In this document: positions 7,978 through 16,260 of the stretch, piece by piece
Numbering within the stretch: the stretch's first letter is position 1
How the letters are laid out: each line of letters begins with the position of its first letter
DNA from: Pseudomonadota bacterium
GTDB lineage: Bacteria; Pseudomonadota; Gammaproteobacteria; Burkholderiales; Burkholderiaceae_C
Direction: 5' to 3'
Length of the DNA: 52,980 bases
NCBI GenBank assembly: GCA_021830925.1
Contig: JAKBNS010000242.1
Span: forward strand, 1 to 52,980
Program-made: the position numbers and the translations under genes
The notes under the pieces: generated by a model
Told to the model about the DNA's origin: nothing
What the model saw: only the letters and a program-made list of their open reading frames with translations
The model's database searches: none

Positions 7978-8943
7978 ATGATCGACCCGCTGTCCGAAGT
8001 CGTCGCGTTGCTCCAGCCCGGCGCGCCCCTGTCCAAGCAGGTCGTCGCGTCGGCCCCCTGGGCCGTGCGCCGCAGCGAGACGGGGCGTCCCTTCTACATG
8101 GTGGTGCTCGAAGGCGCCTGCCGCCTGCGCGTGGACGGGCAGACCCGAAGCGGTCTCATCACCCTGCGCGAAGGCGACTTCGTGCTCATTCCCGCAGCGC
8201 GCGCCTTCGCGACATCCAGCGTGGACAGCGAGCCCCCGGGCGAGGGCGAGAACGTGGATACGCCGATCACACCGATGCCGGGCGGCGCGCGCATAGGCGA
8301 TCCTCGCGCGCGGGTGGACACGCGCCTGCAGGTGGGGCACTGCGTGTTCGGCTCGCCCGACGCGCAGATGCTGGTGTCCTTGCTTCCGGCCTGGGTGCAC
8401 GTGCGTGGCGACCCCAGGCTGCGCACCTTGAGCCAGCTGGTGGCCGAGGAGTCGCGTGCCCAGCGTCCCGCGCGCGAGCTCGTGCTGAGCCGCCTGCTCG
8501 AAGTGTTGCTGATCGAGGCCCTGCGATCCAATGGGGGCGGGCAGGCCTCGCCCGGGCTGGTGCGCGGCCTGGCCGATCCCAGGCTGGCGGTGGCCCTGCG
8601 CGCGCTGCACGAACGCCCGGGCGCTTCGTGGACGGTGGCGCGGCTGGCGCGCGCCGCCGCGATGTCGCGCTCGGCCTTCCACGATCGCTTCGGCCGGGAG
8701 GTCGGGCTGGCTCCGATGGAGTACGTGCTGGCCTGGCGCATGGCGCTGGCCAGACAGATGCTGGGCCAGGGACGCGCGAGCATCGCCGAGATCGCCGAGC
8801 ACGTCGGCTATGCCTCGGTCGGGACCTTCGGCGTGGCCTTCACCCGCCACGTCGGACTGGCGCCGGGACGCTACGCCCGCAGCGTCAGGCGTGAAGCAGG
8901 CGCCCGCCCGCGAAGGACCAGTTCTCCCACTGGGTCTCCTTGA
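7978..8943 (+). CDS. AraC family transcriptional regulator (cupin_6 type)
   Basis: A 321-residue regulator. The N-terminal half (about 1-190) is the cupin_6 effector domain, beginning with the usual MIDPLSEVVALLQP; GRPFYMVVLEG near 35-45 fits the beta barrel. The C-terminal AraC DNA-binding domain is at about 205-305 with two helix-turn-helix units (MSRSAFHDRFGREVG and IAEIAEHVGYAS). The ATG at 7978 is favoured over 7942, since family members start at this point. Divergent from the SDR gene, its likely target. The 3' end overlaps the convergent tautomerase gene by 59 bp, adding an Arg/Pro-rich tail. Confidence 0.88.
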   Translation: MIDPLSEVVALLQPGAPLSKQVVASAPWAVRRSETGRPFYMVVLEGACRLRVDGQTRSGLITLREGDFVLIPAARAFATSSVDSEPPGEGENVDTPITPMPGGARIGDPRARVDTRLQVGHCVFGSPDAQMLVSLLPAWVHVRGDPRLRTLSQLVAEESRAQRPARELVLSRLLEVLLIEALRSNGGGQASPGLVRGLADPRLAVALRALHERPGASWTVARLARAAAMSRSAFHDRFGREVGLAPMEYVLAWRMALARQMLGQGRASIAEIAEHVGYASVGTFGVAFTRHVGLAPGRYARSVRREAGARPRRTSSPTGSP

Positions 8944-9268
8944 AGCACACCATGACCTTCTCGGGTTCGATGCCGAGTTCCCGCAGGCGCCGCATCAGGT
9001 CCGCCAGCAACGCTCGCTTGACGCGAACGCTGCGCCCCACCGACCACAGTACCTCGACCAGCATGGTGTCGTCGTCGCGCGCCACTTGCGCGTCCGGATA
9101 GCGCGCATCGATGCGCAGGTCCTGGGCGTCGAGTTCCAGCACGCGCTGGAAGCGGTCGGCCTCGGGCACGCCGCTTGCCACGAGGGCGGCGTGCACTGCA
9201 TCGAGCACGGCGGTCTTGAACCCCGCGGGGCGGGGCTTGCGGTACAGGGTCACGGTGACGAGGGGCAT
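8885..9268 (-). CDS. tautomerase family protein (4-oxalocrotonate tautomerase superfamily)
   Basis: A 127-residue protein starting MPLVTVTL, so that after Met removal Pro2 is the expected catalytic base of the tautomerase superfamily. The double-length size and the ending VMVCFKETQWENWSFAGG suggest the Tautomerase_2-like subgroup. Ribosome site AGGAGAG lies just upstream of the ATG at 9268. It follows a second tautomerase gene by 14 nt, and both diverge from a LysR gene. Members isomerise enol/keto acids, often in degradation of aromatic or halogenated compounds; the substrate here is unknown. The 3' end overlaps the AraC gene. Confidence 0.85.
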   Translation of the reverse strand: MPLVTVTLYRKPRPAGFKTAVLDAVHAALVASGVPEADRFQRVLELDAQDLRIDARYPDAQVARDDDTMLVEVLWSVGRSVRVKRALLADLMRRLRELGIEPEKVMVCFKETQWENWSFAGGRLLHA

Positions 9269-9282
9269 GATGCTCTCCTGGT

Positions 9283-9702
9283 TCAGGTCCGATCCGGCGC
9301 GGGTTGCGCCGGCGTGCGGCTCCAATGCTCTTCCTGGCTGATGCCGCCGTAGCCGTAGGCCGCGGCGCGACAGTCGATCACGTGCACGTTCGAGTGCGGG
9401 TGGATGTCTCCGAACAGCCTCGACAGCAGGGCGAAGGCCTCGCGCTGGAAGCGCTGCTTCTCGGCGCGGGTGTTGGTCTCGTCGGTGACGGTGACTTCCA
9501 GGCGGAAGGCATGCCGCCCGGTATCGGCCAGGCGCCGGCCGGCGATGAACCAATGCGCCGGATCGGCGGGCCGCAGCAGCACCGAGGTACGCAGCGGATC
9601 CTTGCGCAGCACGGCGCAGACCAGGTCGGCGAGCTCGGACGCAAGGCGCGCGGCAAGCGCCGCATCGGCCGGCGCGGTGTATTGCAGTGTGACGAAGGGC
9701 AT
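9283..9702 (-). CDS. tautomerase family protein
   Basis: A 139-residue tautomerase-superfamily protein with N-terminal Pro2 (MPFVTLQYTAP). The middle carries SVLLRPADPAHWFIAGR, similar to the second half of two-domain 4-OT relatives. It is clearly divergent from its 127-residue downstream neighbour, so the pair might act as subunits of a hetero-oligomer or on different substrates. First gene of a two-gene unit, divergent from a LysR regulator (118 bp). Confidence 0.83.
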   Translation of the reverse strand: MPFVTLQYTAPADAALAARLASELADLVCAVLRKDPLRTSVLLRPADPAHWFIAGRRLADTGRHAFRLEVTVTDETNTRAEKQRFQREAFALLSRLFGDIHPHSNVHVIDCRAAAYGYGGISQEEHWSRTPAQPAPDRT

Positions 9703-9778
9703 GACGGTTCGGGTTTGGAGCAGGACCTCCGCAGCCTAGGCGCGGTCGAAGCCACGGAAAAGCGGGAAAATGTGCTTC

Positions 9779-9816
9779 CATCCATCGGAAAACCCGTTGG
9801 ATGATCCGGATGGATG
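9779..9816. promoter_or_regulatory. inverted repeat in the LysR/tautomerase divergent promoter
   Basis: CATCCATC (9779-9786) and GATGGATG (9809-9816) form a perfect 8-bp inverted repeat with a 22-nt spacer, ending 4 nt before the LysR start codon. Placement suits autoregulation and divergent control by the LysR protein. Confidence 0.4.
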
Positions 9817-9820
9817 AGTC

Positions 9821-10774
9821 ATGCGTACCTTCGACCCCGAATGCCTGCGCGCCCTGGTCGCCGTGGCGCACAGCGGAAGCCTCAGCGCGGCGGCGCAGCG
9901 TCTGTACCGTTCGCAATCGGCGGTGAGTGAACAGATCCGCAAGCTGGAACTGGCCTGCTCGGCCACCTTGTTCCTGCGCAGCAAGCGCGGCGCCGAGCTC
10001 ACCCCCGCAGGGCGCAAGCTGCTGGGCCATGCCCAGGAAATCCTCGATGCCCACGAGCGCGCCGTCCGGTCGATGCAGGGCGTGGATCTGGCGGGCAGCC
10101 TGAGCATCGCCGTGACGGATTATTTCCACCCGTCGGGAATCGCCGCCCTGCTGCGTCGCCTGCGCACGAGCCACCCGCGGCTGCAACTGCACGTGGCCGT
10201 GCGCAAGAGCGCCAGCATCGAGGACGAGGCGGACGACGAGGCCTACGACATCGGGCTGTCCATGCGCATCCTGGAGCGCGGAGCCACGCGCCGCACGCCG
10301 TCCGGCGTGCAGCGCGTGGCCTTGTTTCGCGAACCCATGGCCTGGGTGGCCGACCCCTCGCTGCGCATCGCCGCCGGCGGGGCGGTGCCGCTGGTCGTGC
10401 TTCCGGCGTCCTGCGCGGTGCACCGTTTCGTCGCGCGCGCGCTTGCCGCGCGGGGCATCGAGCACTATGTCGCGCATCGCGCCTCCGGCGTGGCCGGGCT
10501 GCAGTTGGCGATCGGCGCCGGACTCGGCCTTTCCTGCCTGAATGCCAGCGCACTGCCGGCCGGGCTGAGGCCGCTGCGGTCCATCGCGGGCATGCGCCTG
10601 CCGAGCCTGCCGCAGGTGGAGTTCGCGATGCTGGTGCCGCCGGCCGCGCGGTCGACCCTGGTCGACGAGGTGGTTCCGATGCTGGCGCAGGTCCTGCGTG
10701 CCGCGGTGCCCGCGCCGGCAGACGCGGCCGATGGCGGGGTGGAACGGCCCGCGGGGCAGGCCCACGCGTCATGA
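9821..10774 (+). CDS. LysR family transcriptional regulator
   Basis: A 317-residue LysR protein. The winged helix is at residues 3-62 (VAHSGSLSAAAQRLYRSQSAVSEQIRKLE), and the substrate-binding domain covers about 90-295. Divergent from the two tautomerase genes, which it probably controls. The last 25 or so residues are Ala/Gly-rich. Its stop lies 4 bp from the stop of the convergent glycosyltransferase gene. Confidence 0.9.
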   Translation: MRTFDPECLRALVAVAHSGSLSAAAQRLYRSQSAVSEQIRKLELACSATLFLRSKRGAELTPAGRKLLGHAQEILDAHERAVRSMQGVDLAGSLSIAVTDYFHPSGIAALLRRLRTSHPRLQLHVAVRKSASIEDEADDEAYDIGLSMRILERGATRRTPSGVQRVALFREPMAWVADPSLRIAAGGAVPLVVLPASCAVHRFVARALAARGIEHYVAHRASGVAGLQLAIGAGLGLSCLNASALPAGLRPLRSIAGMRLPSLPQVEFAMLVPPAARSTLVDEVVPMLAQVLRAAVPAPADAADGGVERPAGQAHAS

Positions 10775-10778
10775 TCCG

Positions 10779-12596
10779 CTACCGCGTATTGCTCCGCGGC
10801 GGCAGTCCCGTCGACGCCAGCATGCCCGCGCTCGGCCGCGCCGGCAGGTAGAACACCTCGCTGTCCTTCGCGGCGAAGGAGCGCATGCCCCGGCCCAGGC
10901 CGGAGGCGACGAAATCGGCCAGACTCTCGCGAGCGACCCAGATGGCCAGCGGGCGGTCCTCGGCGCGGCTGCGCAGAACCGCCGCGGGGCCGACGCAGGC
11001 CCGCGCCGCCGGGTCGGCCGCGCAGCCGAAGCGCAGGTCGCTGCTGAGGCTGTCGATCACCCGCAGCTGGCGCGCGCCATAGAGAAGCAGCGAGGCGTCG
11101 TGGTCCTCGAAGCTGCGCCACGAGTACACGGTCGTGTCCGCGGGCATGCGTGCGTACAGGCGCCGGGCGACGTCGCGTTGCGACACGTCGGCGGTCTTGG
11201 CCACGCTGAGCCGGTCGCTGAAGCCGGCCATGGACAGGCCGAGCAGCCCGAACAGTAGCAAGGCCGCACCGCCGCGTCCGCGCAGTTGCAGCGCGCCGGC
11301 CAGCAGCGCCGCGGCCGACAGTCCGGCGAGCAATTGGCGCAGTGGATCGAGTTCGGCGGGGGGCAGGCCCGAGCGCAGCATCGGGGCCTGCAGCACCGCG
11401 CTCCAGCTCAGCGCCAGCGCGGCCAGGGCGCAGATTCCGAAGCCGAGCATGCCCACGCCGATGCCGGTCTGCAGGCGCGGGCAGGAGGTGGCCCGCTGGG
11501 CCGTCTGCAGACGCACGCCCAGCCACCAGGCGAGCAGCGGGATCGTGGGCAGCAGGTAGTACGCCCCCTTGTCCCCGGCGGCCGAGAAGAACACGATCCA
11601 CACCACCGCCGCGTTGCGTGCCATGCGCGCGGTGAACTCCGCCGTGCCGTGCCCGCGCAGCCTCGGCGCGAGCAGCGCGGTGGCCGCCATGACGCCGATC
11701 CACTGGAAGAAGCCGATCAGCAGCTTGGGTCCGTAGTACCACCAGGGCCCGGTGTGGAAGTCCCGCGGAACCCGGGTACCCAGGAATCGCATGACGGTCT
11801 CGTTGACGAAGTAGAACCAGGCGAAACCGGGCAGTTGCAGGCTCGCCGCCAGGTGCCAGGGCACGACGACCAGCAGGTAAAGCGCCACGGCCCAGGGATC
11901 GAGCACGAAGCGCAGCAGTTCGCCGCGGGCGCGTCCCTGCGGCGCCAGCGCGATCTGCGACGCGCCCACCAGCCCCAGCAGAGCCAGGGGCATGGGCCCC
12001 TTGGCCAGCGTGGCCAGGCCCACCGCGACGGCCGCCGCGCGCAGCCACGATCGCCGGCGTCGATCCAGTGCCAGTTGCACGAAGGCGAAGGCGGCGAGCC
12101 AGAACAGTCCCATCAGGGGATCGAACAACACCGTGCGGCTCACGAGCAGGAAGCCCAGGCTGGTGGTCGTGACCAGCGCGGCGAAGCGCCCGGCCAGCGG
12201 CGCCCCGGTGGAGCGCCCCAGTGCGATGCAGCCCACGCCGGTCAGCCAGCCCGCCAGGGCGTCCGGCAGCCGCGCCTGCCAGGCGCCGACGCCGAAGGCC
12301 TTGAAGGTCAGGGCCATGAGCCAGTACAGCAGCGGCGGCTTCTCGATGTAGGGAACGCCATCGAGATGGGGGATGATCCACGAACCCCCGTGCGCCATCG
12401 CCGCGGCGATGGCCGCGTACAGGGCCTCGTCGGTATCCCGGATGGGTCCGATGCCCAGGCCGTGGAACATGCACAGCGCGGTCAGCGCGAGCAGCGCGAC
12501 GTCGATGCCCAGGCCGGGCTCCGCCGCGACGGACGCCCAGGCCGCGGGGGGGCGGCGGGTGAGGCCGGTAGGCGCGGTCACGCCGCGCGCAGCCAT
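10779..12596 (-). CDS. PMT/ArnT-like family 39 glycosyltransferase
   Basis: A 605-residue integral membrane protein with about 11-12 hydrophobic segments. The first periplasmic loop has the catalytic signature of polyprenyl-phosphate-dependent GT-C enzymes: RDTDEALYA (53-61) and YIEKPPLLYWL (83-93). Such enzymes move a sugar from a lipid carrier to lipid A or to Ser/Thr of exported proteins. The start overlaps the end of the EAL gene by 19 nt, and it is the third gene of a lipoprotein-EAL-GT unit. Acceptor unknown; the Ser/Thr-rich lipoprotein encoded two genes upstream is a possible one, as inference only. Confidence 0.85.
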   Translation of the reverse strand: MAARGVTAPTGLTRRPPAAWASVAAEPGLGIDVALLALTALCMFHGLGIGPIRDTDEALYAAIAAAMAHGGSWIIPHLDGVPYIEKPPLLYWLMALTFKAFGVGAWQARLPDALAGWLTGVGCIALGRSTGAPLAGRFAALVTTTSLGFLLVSRTVLFDPLMGLFWLAAFAFVQLALDRRRRSWLRAAAVAVGLATLAKGPMPLALLGLVGASQIALAPQGRARGELLRFVLDPWAVALYLLVVVPWHLAASLQLPGFAWFYFVNETVMRFLGTRVPRDFHTGPWWYYGPKLLIGFFQWIGVMAATALLAPRLRGHGTAEFTARMARNAAVVWIVFFSAAGDKGAYYLLPTIPLLAWWLGVRLQTAQRATSCPRLQTGIGVGMLGFGICALAALALSWSAVLQAPMLRSGLPPAELDPLRQLLAGLSAAALLAGALQLRGRGGAALLLFGLLGLSMAGFSDRLSVAKTADVSQRDVARRLYARMPADTTVYSWRSFEDHDASLLLYGARQLRVIDSLSSDLRFGCAADPAARACVGPAAVLRSRAEDRPLAIWVARESLADFVASGLGRGMRSFAAKDSEVFYLPARPSAGMLASTGLPPRSNTR

Positions 12597-13408
12597 TGCT
12601 CGGCCTGAGCCGCGCTCAGCGGCCTGCCGTACCAGTAACCCTGCCCGAAGTCGAAGCCCATCTCATGGGTGAGCGCGGCCTGTGCGGTCCGCTCGATGCC
12701 TTCGGCCACCACCTGCATGCGCAGACGATGCGCCATGTCGACCACGGAACAGGCGATGGTGCGATGGCGTTCGCTGTCCACCAGTGCCTGGGTCAGGGAT
12801 CGGTCGAACTTGAGCGCGTGCACCGGCAACTGGCCGAGCATGGCCAGGTTGGAATAGCCCACCCCGAAATCATCCAGCGCGATGCGTACGCCGGCATCGG
12901 CCAGCAGCCGAAGCTGTCCGGCCGCGGCCTCGGGGTGCCGCACCATGACCCGCTCGGTGATTTCCACGGAGATCGCATCGGGGGGGAGGTCGATGTCCTG
13001 CAGGTGGCGCAGCCACAACTGCACCGTCGTGCGCGAACTCAACTGCAGGGGCGACACGTTGATCGCGACATGCACGGCGCGACCGCTGGTCGCGCGCAGG
13101 CGTCGGCACTCGGCGGCGGCGGCGCGGAACGCCCAGTCGCCGATTTCCAGGATCAGGCCGCTTCGCTCGGCGAGGTCGATGAAATGCTCCGGCGCGACGT
13201 CACCCAGCACGGGGTGACGCCAGCGCAGCAGGGCCTCGAAGCTGCTCGGGTCCGCGCCGCGCATGCGGTGGATGGGCTGGTAGGCCAGGCGCAGCTGGCC
13301 GCGGCGCAGCGCGAGGCGCAACTCATCCATCAGATCGGGTTGCGCGCCGCGCGCCGGGCGCAGGGCCCGGCGGCGCGGCTCCGCAGGGAGCGCGGTGGAA
13401 TGCGACAT
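12578..13408 (-). CDS. stand-alone EAL domain c-di-GMP phosphodiesterase
   Basis: A 276-residue protein made almost only of an EAL domain; no GGDEF, PAS or membrane segment. The metal and catalytic residues are all present: Glu58 (EALLRW), Asn117, Glu149 and Glu152 region (VEITE), Asp179-Asp180 in DDFGVGYSN, Lys200, Glu236 (VAEGIE) and Gln256 (GQGYWYGRPL). It should therefore hydrolyse c-di-GMP. Its ATG overlaps the stop of the upstream lipoprotein gene as TGATG, which suggests coupled translation and a functional link. Confidence 0.92.
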   Translation of the reverse strand: MSHSTALPAEPRRRALRPARGAQPDLMDELRLALRRGQLRLAYQPIHRMRGADPSSFEALLRWRHPVLGDVAPEHFIDLAERSGLILEIGDWAFRAAAAECRRLRATSGRAVHVAINVSPLQLSSRTTVQLWLRHLQDIDLPPDAISVEITERVMVRHPEAAAGQLRLLADAGVRIALDDFGVGYSNLAMLGQLPVHALKFDRSLTQALVDSERHRTIACSVVDMAHRLRMQVVAEGIERTAQAALTHEMGFDFGQGYWYGRPLSAAQAEQWLRAA

Positions 13409-15135
13409 CAATGGTCGCCTTGTTGCGACCCGTCGCCGCCGCCCTGGAAGTGGCTGGACTCGGACACCGTGGTCAGCGAGTTGTCCTGCATGTTCAGCAC
13501 CACGTTGCCGCCGCCGCTGGTGGACACCACGATGGCGTGGGTGCCCATCACGTAGTAGGCGTTGCCGCTGTAGGTGGTCGGGCTGGACATGGCGCCGCCG
13601 GTCACCGTCAGGTTGATCGCCGGAGCCTCCAGGATGAAGGGGGCCGCCGGGCCGGTCGCTTCGCTCCAGACCACGGTGCTGCTCGGGGTGCCGGCACCCT
13701 GGGTCAGCGTGCTGACCGCGGGCATGCTGAAGGTGTATCCGTGGCCGTCGTCGCCGGAGATGTTGTTGAAGCTCGCCAGGTTCATGCTCCAGCCGCTGGT
13801 GCTGGGGGTGACGCAGGCAGCGAGTCCGCCCACCGAATCCGAATGTCCTCCGGCCGACAGGCCGTCGAGGTCGAAGCGCAGCGCGTACTGTCCGGTGGTG
13901 CAGCGCGCTCCGCCATCGTCCGAGCTGGCCTGGCTGAAGCCGTTCCAGGCGGGTGCCGCGGCGGCCGGCGCCAGCGCGGCGGCGAAGCTGGCGAGCAGCT
14001 GGCTGCCGGTGTTCACGCCGCCGCCCTGGATCACGTAGGCCTGCTGGCTGGACAGGTTGGTGGGCAGCGAGGCGATCTTGGCGCGCACCAGGTAGGAGTG
14101 GCCCGCGCCGTCCTTCAGGTCGAGGGTGAGCAGGTTGCCCACCAGGGTGCCGGAGACATTGCCGTCGCTGGACGTGACCTTGCCCGAGGCGTCGATGCTC
14201 ACGCTCGGATCCATCACCACTTCGGCCGGGTTGGGGGTGCCCGTGCTGGCCACCGATCCGCTGCCGGTGTTCACGTCCCAGTTCACCGGGGTCTCGGCCA
14301 CCAGTGCCTGCAACTGGTAGGTGCCGGGCACCACGCTTTGCACGTTGGCGTCGATCACGTCGCCCAGGTCGAGTTCGGGGGCGAAGTCCGGGTCGGCCAG
14401 GATGGCGACCTGCAGGGCCGGCAGCTGCGCGCAGCTGCCGCCGAGCACCGCGGCGGCGGTGGCCAGCGCCGTGGAGGGGCTGGCCGCGGAGCTCAGTGTG
14501 GCGCCGGCCGCGATCTGGCTCGCCAGGTCGGTGGTCGAGCTCACGCTGATCTGCGGCGTGCAGTAGTTGTCGCCCACGGCCTTCACGGCCGCGGCGATGG
14601 CCAGGATGTCGTTGCGGTAGGTCGCGATGGTGCTGGCATACGTCGCGGGGCCCAGCGTGGCGTAGCTGCCGCCGTGGGTCTGCGCATACACCGCCAGCGC
14701 GGCCGTGCTCACCGGACTGACGTCCAGGTCGGGCAGGTTGATGGTGCTGAGGGTGCCGATGCTGGCCAGAACGTCGGACTGGCCCAGGTAGCTGGTGAGT
14801 TCCAGCGGGGTGGACCCGGCGCTTCGACCCACCGCGGCGGCGTTGGCGAAGATGGGCACGCTGCCGCTGGGCAGGGTCACGCTGAGGGTGAACGAGCCCT
14901 GCGCGTTGGCGGTGGCCGTGCCGATCACGCTGCCGCCGTCGGCCAGCGGGGCGCCGGAGGTGATGGTCACGCTGGCGCCGGGCATCGGCGCATCGATGGC
15001 CGCGCCGCTGAGGGAGACGCCGCCGGGGCCGGACCCGCCGCCGCCGCCGCCGCAGGCGGCCAGGGCCAGCGCGACCGCCGCCGCCGCGGGCAGCATCGCA
15101 AAACGCAGATGACGGGAGGAAAGTCGCTTGTGCAT
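13408..15135 (-). CDS. large secreted lipoprotein of unknown function
   Basis: A 575-residue lipoprotein. The signal peptide (1-26) ends in a lipobox LAAC, followed by a Gly run, so the mature protein is lipid-anchored. The next segment (VSLSGAAIDAPMPGASVTITSG) resembles a carboxypeptidase-regulatory or Ig-like repeat start. The remainder is Ala/Ser/Thr/Gly-rich and probably beta-structured, with few cysteines. The ATG at 15135 has the ribosome site CCAGGAG 8 nt upstream. It heads an operon with an EAL phosphodiesterase (TGATG overlap) and a PMT-type glycosyltransferase. I do not recognise a named family beyond the N-terminal repeat. Confidence 0.82.
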   Translation of the reverse strand: MHKRLSSRHLRFAMLPAAAAVALALAACGGGGGGSGPGGVSLSGAAIDAPMPGASVTITSGAPLADGGSVIGTATANAQGSFTLSVTLPSGSVPIFANAAAVGRSAGSTPLELTSYLGQSDVLASIGTLSTINLPDLDVSPVSTAALAVYAQTHGGSYATLGPATYASTIATYRNDILAIAAAVKAVGDNYCTPQISVSSTTDLASQIAAGATLSSAASPSTALATAAAVLGGSCAQLPALQVAILADPDFAPELDLGDVIDANVQSVVPGTYQLQALVAETPVNWDVNTGSGSVASTGTPNPAEVVMDPSVSIDASGKVTSSDGNVSGTLVGNLLTLDLKDGAGHSYLVRAKIASLPTNLSSQQAYVIQGGGVNTGSQLLASFAAALAPAAAAPAWNGFSQASSDDGGARCTTGQYALRFDLDGLSAGGHSDSVGGLAACVTPSTSGWSMNLASFNNISGDDGHGYTFSMPAVSTLTQGAGTPSSTVVWSEATGPAAPFILEAPAINLTVTGGAMSSPTTYSGNAYYVMGTHAIVVSTSGGGNVVLNMQDNSLTTVSESSHFQGGGDGSQQGDH

Positions 15136-15215
15136 GGTGATGCTCCTGGTGATCGCTTGCGCGGGACGAGGCCGACCGCACCGACGAGTGTGCCGCGGGC
15201 CGTTTCGTGGACGCA

Positions 15216-15243
15216 ATCATAAATGGGAAAATTTCCCAGTCAA
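15216..15243 (-). promoter_or_regulatory. sigma-70 promoter of the lipoprotein-EAL-GT operon
   Basis: On the minus strand: -35 TTGACT (15238-15243), a 16-bp spacer, and -10 TATGAT (15216-15221). Each hexamer matches consensus at 5 of 6 positions, and the site is 80 bp upstream of the lipoprotein start. The spacer is nearly filled by the palindrome at 15224-15238. Confidence 0.6.
15224..15238. promoter_or_regulatory. 15-bp perfect palindrome, likely operator
   Basis: TGGGAAA-A-TTTCCCA. It is an AT-rich symmetric site in GC-rich DNA, sits between -35 and -10 of the leftward promoter, and overlaps a weaker rightward -35 (TTCCCA, 15233-15238; -10 TAGAAT, 15256-15261). A bound protein could control both sides of the divergon. 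Confidence 0.55.
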
Positions 15244-15303
15244 TGCCTGTTGCGTTAGAATTCACGGCATGACGGCGGTTTCAGCCGCGCATGCCGCAGC
15301 GCC

Positions 15304-16260
15304 ATGGGACGTTCCACCAACCCTCTGCCTTCGAATTCGCCAGCCAGGCCGCAACCGGCGCGTGAGACGCTGGAGGCCTGGGAGCGCGTGCAGGCGCCGT
15401 TGTGCCGGCTGCTGCTGGACGCCGGCGTCGACTACAAGCAGGCGGTGCTGGCGCTCAAGCAGGTGTTCCTGCGCCAGGCGCAGGAGCTGATGGCCGCTCG
15501 CGGCGCGCCCGACACCGACTCGGGCCTGAGCGTGGTCTCCGGCGTGCACCGCAAGGACGTGCACGCCTGGCGCAACGATCCGGCGGCCCGCGCGAAGGCG
15601 CAGGCCCCCATGTCCACCAGTTCGCAGGTGTTCGCGCGCTGGGCCGTGTCGCCCGGCTACCACGACCGCAGGCGACGGCCGAAGCCGGTTCCCCGGCTCG
15701 GGCCCGCACCCTCCTTCGAGGCCCTCGTGCGCGCCTGCACCAGCGACGTGCACCCGTACAGCGTGTTGCAGGAGATGGTGCGCATCGGCCTGGTGGAGAT
15801 GGCCATGCGCAAGGGGGTGGAGTTCGTGATTCCGCGCAACGACGTGTTCGTGCCATCCGGTGAGCCGGCGCAATTGCTCGAGCTGTTCGGCATGAACCTG
15901 GCCGACCATGCGTCGACGGCCGTGCGCAACCTGGGCGGCGAAGCGCCGCGCCTGGAGCAGAGCGTGTTCGCCGACGGGCTCAGCGAGGCCTCGATGCAGC
16001 GCTTGGGCGAGTTGTCGCGCGAGTTGTGGGCGCGTGCCCGCGAGGCCATGATCGCCGAGGCCATCCGCTGCCTGGAATCCGACGCCGCGCGGCCCGGCGC
16101 CAGCGGGCGCATGCGTTTCGGTGCCTATTACTGGAGCGAGGAGCCGCCGTGTCCGCCCGTCGAGCCGGCCGAGCCCGAAGCCGCGGGGCCGCGGCGTGCC
16201 GCGCGCACGGGTCGGCGCGCCTCCCCGTCTCCGAAATCATCTTCCGAGGACCGGTCGTGA
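15304..16260 (+). CDS. DUF6502 family protein
   Basis: A 318-residue cytoplasmic protein. The pattern APLCRLLLDAGVDYKQAVLALKQVF (around 33-57), then LSVVSGVHRKDVHAWR near 77-92, is characteristic of DUF6502. The N-terminal segment looks like a helix-turn-helix (LLLDAGVDYKQAVLALK), so DNA binding is possible, but no function is established. The C-terminal 40 residues are Pro/Arg/Ser-rich. It is the first rightward gene of the divergon and its stop overlaps the GTG start of the DUF5666 lipoprotein gene (GTGA). It is a candidate regulator of the palindromic promoter upstream, by position only. Confidence 0.8.
   Translation: MGRSTNPLPSNSPARPQPARETLEAWERVQAPLCRLLLDAGVDYKQAVLALKQVFLRQAQELMAARGAPDTDSGLSVVSGVHRKDVHAWRNDPAARAKAQAPMSTSSQVFARWAVSPGYHDRRRRPKPVPRLGPAPSFEALVRACTSDVHPYSVLQEMVRIGLVEMAMRKGVEFVIPRNDVFVPSGEPAQLLELFGMNLADHASTAVRNLGGEAPRLEQSVFADGLSEASMQRLGELSRELWARAREAMIAEAIRCLESDAARPGASGRMRFGAYYWSEEPPCPPVEPAEPEAAGPRRAARTGRRASPSPKSSSEDRS

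Noticed and set aside
13411-15222. 603-codon plus-strand frame over the lipoprotein gene
   Set aside because: Gly/Arg/Val-rich shadow without any domain; GC-rich DNA makes such long antisense frames common.
13409-15265. 895-codon frame joining the EAL domain to an upstream segment
   Set aside because: The part before 13408 is a low-complexity alternative frame of the lipoprotein gene, whose own frame has a signal peptide, lipobox and ribosome site.
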